A DNA stretch of 9,517 nucleotides from Pseudomonadota bacterium. Lineage in GTDB: Bacteria > Pseudomonadota > Alphaproteobacteria > Rhizobiales > Beijerinckiaceae. Position numbers and translations under genes: made by a program. The stretch spans positions 1-9,517 of the forward strand of contig JAEWKP010000176.1 of the NCBI GenBank assembly GCA_023393655.1, in the 5' to 3' direction. A model generated the notes under the pieces. The model saw only the letters and a program-made list of their open reading frames with translations, was not told the DNA's origin and searched no databases. Shown piece by piece: positions 5,767-9,517 of the stretch; the stretch's first letter is position 1; each line of letters starts with the position of its first letter.

Positions 5767-7749
5767 TCATTCCGCCATGGCGACCGGCTTCACCAGCGGC
5801 GTGACGCGCCGGATGGTGACGCGGCGGTTGAGCTGCTCGGGACCGTCCGTGTCGATCTTCAGGAAGCGCTCGCCATAGCCCTGCGTCGCAAGGTTTTCCG
5901 GCGGAATGTCGTAGACATCCGTCAGGATATTGGCGACGGCCTCGGCACGCTCGTCGGACAGCACGAGGTTCGATTCGTCCGAGCCGACCGCATCCGTGTG
6001 GCCCTCGATCAGGAAGGTCTCGCCGGCATCCTTGTCGAGGATCTCGTTCATCGCCTCCGCTACCTTGCGCAGCGTCGAGGCCTGGCTCATCGAGACGTCC
6101 GCCGACCCGGTCGCGAAGGTGATCGTGTCGAGGTCGATACGGCGCACCTTGTCGCGGATACGGGCGGAATACTTCACCTCGTCGAGCGTATAGACGCGCT
6201 CGACCGGCTCCACCGGCGGGCGCTGCAGGAAGTCGCGGTAATCGACGCCCGCCTCGGCCGAGGTGTCGACGATATATTCGTCGACCGGGATGGTGAGCCG
6301 CATCGGCGGCAGCCGCTCGCCGGGATCCACGAAGGTCGGCCGCTCGTCGCGATCGATCTCGGGGGCGTAGAACATCACATATTCACGACCGCCCTCATCG
6401 ACGCGCGAACGCTGGATGACATCGCCGAAGCGGTTGCGGATGGTGACCACGCGGTCGCCGTTGGGCCGCACGATGACCTCGCGCACCCGCCCGTGCGGCA
6501 GGTCCTCGTAATAGGTCTCCGTCGCACGGCGCGACAGCCGGCGGCCGTCGTCGGAGCGCACGATGATGCGATTGCCGAAATTGATCACGAAGCGGTCGTC
6601 CACCTCGCGCTCGACGCGCCATCCGTCGCGATCCTGGTAGCGCGGGCGACGGTCGCGCCGCTCGCCGCGCTCGCGTTCCACCGATTCGTAGCGGATACGA
6701 TCGCGATCCTTCCAGCCCACCTGCGCATCCCGGTCGGAATCGGGAACACGCACGCGCACATCCCGCCGTTCGCGCTCACGCTCGCGGCGCACATCCTCGC
6801 GGGAACGGTCGCGGCGGTTGTCCCAGTCCTTGTCGCTGTCGAGCACGGCAGCGCCGCCGACGAACGGCAGTTCGATCGTGTCGGTCGTGCGCGAGGGGTC
6901 GCGGGCGATACGCTCGCGCTCCTGGTCGCGGCGCGGACGACCGCCCGCCTCGTCCGGGCGCTTGCGCTCCCGTTCCGCATCGCGCTCACGCGCCTTCCGG
7001 TCGTCCCGCTGCTGCTGCCCGGTCTCGGCATCGCGCTGCTTCTGGCGGCGTTCCTCACGGGCCTTCTGCTGGTTCTCGTCCTGACGCTGCTGGTCGCGTT
7101 CGGCGTCGCGCTGCTTCTGGCGACGTTCCTCGCGGGCCTTCTGCTGGTTCTCGTCCTGCCGCTGCTGGTCGCGCTCGGCGTCACGCTGTTTCTGGCGACG
7201 CTCCTCGCGGGCTTTCTGCTGGTTCTCGTCCTGCTGCTTTTGCTGACGCTCCGCATCGCGCTGCTTCTGGCGGCGCTCGTCGCGGGTCTTCTGCTTGTCT
7301 TCCTGCTGGCGCTCGGCGTCACGCTGCTTCTGCCGGCGCTCCTCGCGATTGCGCTGCTGGTTCTCATCCTGCCGCTGCTCGCGCTGGGTGTCGCGCTGCT
7401 TCTGCCGGCGTTCCTGCTGCTGTTCCTCCTGGCGACGGCCCTCGTCGGCCTTGCGCTCGCGACGCTCCTGGCGCGCCCGGTCGAGCTGTTCCTTGGCTTC
7501 GCGATTGTTCTTGCCGCCACCCTCGTCCTCCCGGCTGCGCTTGCGCGGCTGGTCGTCGTTGTTGCGGTTGTCGTCACGGTTGCGGCGCTTGGGAAGAAGC
7601 AGTTCCTCCTGGCTCTGCACCTCCGTGACATGGGGCATGGCCGCCGTCGGCAGAACCGGCCGCATCACCGCAGCCTCCACCGGCTGCCACACCAGCGAAA
7701 CGATGGGCAGCGCCACCGTTGCCAGAAGTTTCGTTCTCTTGAACATCAT
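5767..7749 (-). CDS. Secreted OmpA-domain protein with tandem-repeat Arg/Gln/Glu linker
   Basis: A 660-residue exported protein expected to bind peptidoglycan in the periplasm. Residues 1-26 form a signal peptide (MMFKRTK, then LLATVALPIVSLVW, cleavage likely after VEA); there is no lipobox cysteine. Residues about 50-285 are a very hydrophilic, probably coiled-coil linker with six RRQKQRD cores at 114, 138, 159, 184, 209 and 234. Residues 298-311 hold AAVLDSDKDWDN, and VPDSD is at 335-339. Residues about 385-540 are a beta-rich module also found in the neighbour. The OmpA C-terminal domain is about 541-650: TITFATGSADVS (542-553), then IEGHTDAVGSDESN (581-594) and LSDERAEA (597-604). Asp586 and Arg601 have the spacing of the diaminopimelate-binding Asp/Arg pair. 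No beta-barrel is present, so it is not a classical porin-type OmpA. The start at 7747-7749 has GAGGAAACG before it; a TTG 69 nt further upstream would spoil the signal peptide. Confidence 0.9.
   Translation of the reverse strand: MMFKRTKLLATVALPIVSLVWQPVEAAVMRPVLPTAAMPHVTEVQSQEELLLPKRRNRDDNRNNDDQPRKRSREDEGGGKNNREAKEQLDRARQERRERKADEGRRQEEQQQERRQKQRDTQREQRQDENQQRNREERRQKQRDAERQQEDKQKTRDERRQKQRDAERQQKQQDENQQKAREERRQKQRDAERDQQRQDENQQKAREERRQKQRDAERDQQRQDENQQKAREERRQKQRDAETGQQQRDDRKARERDAERERKRPDEAGGRPRRDQERERIARDPSRTTDTIELPFVGGAAVLDSDKDWDNRRDRSREDVRRERERERRDVRVRVPDSDRDAQVGWKDRDRIRYESVERERGERRDRRPRYQDRDGWRVEREVDDRFVINFGNRIIVRSDDGRRLSRRATETYYEDLPHGRVREVIVRPNGDRVVTIRNRFGDVIQRSRVDEGGREYVMFYAPEIDRDERPTFVDPGERLPPMRLTIPVDEYIVDTSAEAGVDYRDFLQRPPVEPVERVYTLDEVKYSARIRDKVRRIDLDTITFATGSADVSMSQASTLRKVAEAMNEILDKDAGETFLIEGHTDAVGSDESNLVLSDERAEAVANILTDVYDIPPENLATQGYGERFLKIDTDGPEQLNRRVTIRRVTPLVKPVAMAE
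7009..7437 (-). repeat. In-frame tandem repeats coding the linker of the OmpA-domain protein
   Basis: Six cores of RRQKQRD recur with spacings of 24, 21, 25, 25 and 25 residues. The three most regular units are exactly 75 bp each, at 7162-7236, 7087-7161 and 7012-7086, encoding residues 172-246. Each unit reads RQDENQQKAREE followed by RRQKQRDAERDQQ with small changes. The outer copies toward the N-terminus are shorter and more diverged. The antisense strand of this array reads as a leucine-rich hydrophobic frame, which is an artefact of the composition. Confidence 0.92.
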
Positions 7750-7758
7750 CGTTTCCTC
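7750..7758 (-). promoter_or_regulatory. Ribosome-binding site fixing the OmpA-domain protein start
   Basis: On the minus strand the sequence reads GAGGAAACG immediately before ATGATG. GAGG lies 5 nt from the first ATG (7749-7747), a good spacing. It supports the first of the two adjacent ATG codons and gives a complete signal peptide. Confidence 0.75.
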
Positions 7759-7871
7759 GTTTGCCTGCCTTTGACGCAATTGCATCGGGCTTTGGGGCGA
7801 ATTTGTGTTTCGGCGCAACCTGCCGTTTCCACCCGCAAGCTACCGCGCCCCGGATGAATTCACGCTGAATG
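7759..7871 (-). other. Spacer upstream of the repeat-linker OmpA gene
   Basis: This stretch between the hairpin and the ribosome-binding site must carry any separate promoter for the downstream OmpA gene. I find no -35/-10 pair that I would defend. A stretch reading TTGCGCC then AAACACAAATTC on the minus strand is AT-richer than its surroundings but has no clear hexamers. The gene could also be transcribed by read-through from its paralogue. Confidence 0.4.
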
Positions 7872-7906
7872 CGTCATGGCCGCGGGCAATGCCTGCGGCC
7901 ATGACG
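7872..7906. terminator. Long hairpin after the upstream OmpA-domain gene
   Basis: CGTCATGGCCGC (7872-7883) pairs with GCGGCCATGACG (7895-7906). The stem continues inward through a non-Watson-Crick step (7884/7894) and GGC-GCC around the 3-nt loop AAT, giving 16 steps in all. It begins 18 nt after the stop codon at 7925-7927 in the minus direction. No T-run follows on either strand, so it may be a weak or Rho-assisted terminator, or an mRNA 3'-end stabiliser separating the two OmpA-type genes. On the minus strand the inner step is an A-C mismatch. Confidence 0.6.
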
Positions 7907-7924
7907 AAACGCATGAAGACGCGA

Positions 7925-9517
7925 TCAGTTCGCCTGCGCCATCGGACGCACGAGCGTCGTGACGCGGCGGATGGTGACGCGACGGTTCTGCTGCTCGGCG
8001 GACTGCGTCTTCACCTTCAGGAAGCGCTCGCCGTAGCCCTGCGTCTGGAGGTTCTCCGGCGGGATGCCGTAGACGTCGCTGAGAAGGCTTGCCACCGATT
8101 CGGCGCGCTCGTCGGAAAGCACGAGGTTCGACTTGTCCGAACCGATGGCATCCGTATGGCCCTCGATCAGGAAGGTCTCGCCCGGATCCCGTTCCAGCAC
8201 CTTCTGCATCGCGTCGGCCACGCTGCGCAGCGTACGGGCCTGCGACATCGGCACCTCGGCGCTGCCCGTCGCAAAGGTGATCGTGTCGAGATCGATGCGC
8301 CGTACCTTGTCGCGCAGACGCGCCGAATGCTTCACCTCGTCGATCGTATAGACGCGCTCCACCCGTTCCACCGGCGGCTCGGACAGGAACTCGTAATAGT
8401 CGCGGTCCGGGTTGCTCGACGTGTCGATGATATAGTCGCTGACCGGAATGCGAAGACGCATCGGCGGCAGCTCGTAGCCGACATCGACCAGCCCCGGACG
8501 CGGTGCGTCGTCCTCCAGCTCCGGCGCGTAGACGAGGATATATTCCCGCCCGTCGCGGCCGACCCGCGAGCGCTGGATGATGTCGCCATAGCGGTTGTAG
8601 ATCGTCACGATCTGGACGCCGCCGGGCCGCACGATGGTCTCTCGCACGCGGCCGCGGGCGAGATCGTCGTAATAGACCTCCTCGGAATCGCGGCGCAGGC
8701 GCGGGCGGTCGTCGCCACGCACGATCAGCCGGTCGCCGACCTCCAGAACCGTGCGGTTGCGCGCGCGCTCGACGACATTGACCCGCGTGACCGAGTTGTC
8801 GTTGTTCACCGTCGTGTTGTTGTTGACGATCGTATTGTTGATCACCGTGTTGTTGATGATGTTGGTCGTCTCGGGCACGGCGAAGTCAGGCGCTTCCTTC
8901 ACGCGCTTGCCCTTCTCCTTGATCGCCGCCTCGATCTTGCCGGGCACGGCCTCGCGCACCTCGGGGGAGATATCGGCCTGGGCCGACGTGTCCGAATCCG
9001 GCACCGGAACTTCCTTCTCCTCGGCCCTCAGTTCCTCGCGCTGCTTGCGGCGCTGTTCGCGGCTCGTCTGGCCGCCCGCATTGTCGGCGTCCTTGTCGCT
9101 GTCGAGCACGGCGGCACCGTTTTCCACCGGCAGCACGACGGTCTCGTCGGTCTTGGCCGGATCCTCGGCGATTTCCTGCTTTTCCTCCTTGCTCATCGTG
9201 TCGACCACCTCCGGCACGGGCTCGGAGGAAGGCGCCTCGCCGGTCTCTTCGGCGGCAGGCTCCTGCGCGCCGGTGTCGGCCGGGGTTTCCTCGCCGATCG
9301 CCGGCGGCGCGGCGTCCTCGCCGCTTGCCGGGCGCTCGCCAGCGGTCGTCTCGGAAGCATCGCCGTCCGGCTGCGCGGCCGGCGCCTCGGCCGGCTGCTC
9401 CTCGGTGGCCTTCTGTTCCTCGGCCTCGCGCTGGCGCTCTTTTCTGGCGGCGCGTTGCTTTTCCTTCTTGCCTGCCTTTTCCTCAGCGGGCTTTTCTTCA
9501 GTTGCCCTTTCCTCGGC
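7925..9517 (-). CDS. OmpA-domain protein, paralogue of the preceding gene, N-terminus beyond window edge
   Basis: The reading frame is open from the stop at 7925-7927 to the window edge, giving 530 visible residues; the real start lies outside. In visible numbering, 1-100 is an acidic Ala/Glu/Pro/Lys-rich linker without repeats as regular as its neighbour's. Residues 135-146 contain AAVLDSDKDADN and 171-176 PVPDSD. An Asn-rich stretch spans about 217-242, a beta-rich module about 255-410, and the OmpA peptidoglycan-binding domain about 411-520 with TITFATGSAEV (412-422) and IEGHTDAIGSDKSN (451-464). Asp456 and Arg471 keep the spacing of the diaminopimelate-contacting pair. From about residue 255 on it aligns nearly without gaps to the downstream OmpA protein, so the two arose by tandem duplication. 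A GTG at 9215-9217 is in frame but is not the start, since the same low-complexity linker continues upstream of it. A signal peptide is expected but cannot be seen. Confidence 0.9.
   Translation of the reverse strand, partial: AEERATEEKPAEEKAGKKEKQRAARKERQREAEEQKATEEQPAEAPAAQPDGDASETTAGERPASGEDAAPPAIGEETPADTGAQEPAAEETGEAPSSEPVPEVVDTMSKEEKQEIAEDPAKTDETVVLPVENGAAVLDSDKDADNAGGQTSREQRRKQREELRAEEKEVPVPDSDTSAQADISPEVREAVPGKIEAAIKEKGKRVKEAPDFAVPETTNIINNTVINNTIVNNNTTVNNDNSVTRVNVVERARNRTVLEVGDRLIVRGDDRPRLRRDSEEVYYDDLARGRVRETIVRPGGVQIVTIYNRYGDIIQRSRVGRDGREYILVYAPELEDDAPRPGLVDVGYELPPMRLRIPVSDYIIDTSSNPDRDYYEFLSEPPVERVERVYTIDEVKHSARLRDKVRRIDLDTITFATGSAEVPMSQARTLRSVADAMQKVLERDPGETFLIEGHTDAIGSDKSNLVLSDERAESVASLLSDVYGIPPENLQTQGYGERFLKVKTQSAEQQNRRVTIRRVTTLVRPMAQAN
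8792..8869 (-). repeat. Asn-rich NNT-hydrophobic repeat inside the partial OmpA-domain protein
   Basis: About 26 residues read as short units of two or three Asn, a Thr and two hydrophobic residues: TTNIINNTV, INNTIV, NNNTTV, NNDNSV. On the plus strand it appears as GTTGTTG-rich DNA. It lies between the charged linker and the conserved beta-rich module and is absent from the paralogue. The period of about five to six residues would suit stacked beta turns. Confidence 0.8.

Noticed and set aside
7750..7818. An upstream TTG start for the repeat-linker OmpA protein, adding 23 residues
   Set aside because: The extra residues are hydrophilic and would bury the signal peptide, and the GAGGAA site lies directly before the internal ATG-ATG.
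5755..7857. A 700-codon open frame on the plus strand with a striking leucine/valine-rich, membrane-like stretch
   Set aside because: It is exactly antisense to the OmpA-domain gene. The Leu-rich part is the complement of Gln/Lys/Glu/Arg codons in the linker repeats. It lacks a ribosome-binding site and resembles no protein family.
9215..9217. GTG as the start of the second OmpA-domain protein
   Set aside because: The frame stays open to the window end with the same Ala/Glu/Pro-rich composition, no ribosome-binding site precedes the GTG, and a protein starting here would have no signal peptide.

Overview
The window is GC-rich chromosomal DNA that most likely comes from an alphaproteobacterium of the Rhizobiales, probably the Rhizobiaceae (Rhizobium/Agrobacterium, Ensifer or Shinella-like). 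The basis is recalled family resemblance, not a search: the MoaA start context and sequence, the DUF971 protein, standalone MobA and MobB, a chemoreceptor without a C-terminal pentapeptide tether, and a tandem pair of OmpA-domain proteins with very long linkers. No mobile element, integrase, tRNA, rRNA or CRISPR is visible, and the genes look vertically inherited.

Layout, left to right. (1) 1-274, minus strand: a DUF971 protein, C-terminus cut off by the window edge. (2) 275-411: a short divergent control region with candidate promoters in both directions and three copies of an 8-bp motif. (3) 412-1461, plus: moaA, the radical-SAM enzyme of the first step of molybdenum cofactor (Moco) synthesis. 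(4) 1462-1550: a convergent gap with a long hairpin. (5) 1551-4094, minus: a large transmembrane chemoreceptor (MCP). (6) 4095-4551: a 457-bp divergent gap with no convincing gene. (7) 4552-5717, plus: mobA and mobB, translationally coupled by a 4-bp overlap, for the last, nucleotide-attaching stage of Moco synthesis. (8) 5716-5745: a strong bidirectional terminator. (9) 5767-7749, minus: a secreted OmpA-domain protein with a tandem-repeat Arg/Gln/Glu linker. (10) 7750-7924: a spacer with a 16-step hairpin. (11) 7925-9517, minus: a paralogous OmpA-domain protein whose frame stays open to the window end, so its N-terminus is missing.

Functionally there are two themes. moaA and mobA-mobB act at opposite ends of Moco synthesis (GTP to cyclic pyranopterin phosphate; Mo-molybdopterin to the guanine dinucleotide form), with an unrelated-looking chemoreceptor between them on the other strand. 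The two OmpA-domain proteins are diverged tandem duplicates. Their C-terminal halves (a beta-rich module plus the peptidoglycan-binding domain) are strongly conserved, while their N-terminal linkers differ: basic/glutamine-rich coiled-coil repeats in one, acidic Ala/Pro/Glu-rich plus an asparagine-rich stretch in the other. I see no defence system or obviously new multi-gene system. The most unusual material is in the linkers and conserved short motifs of the OmpA pair.
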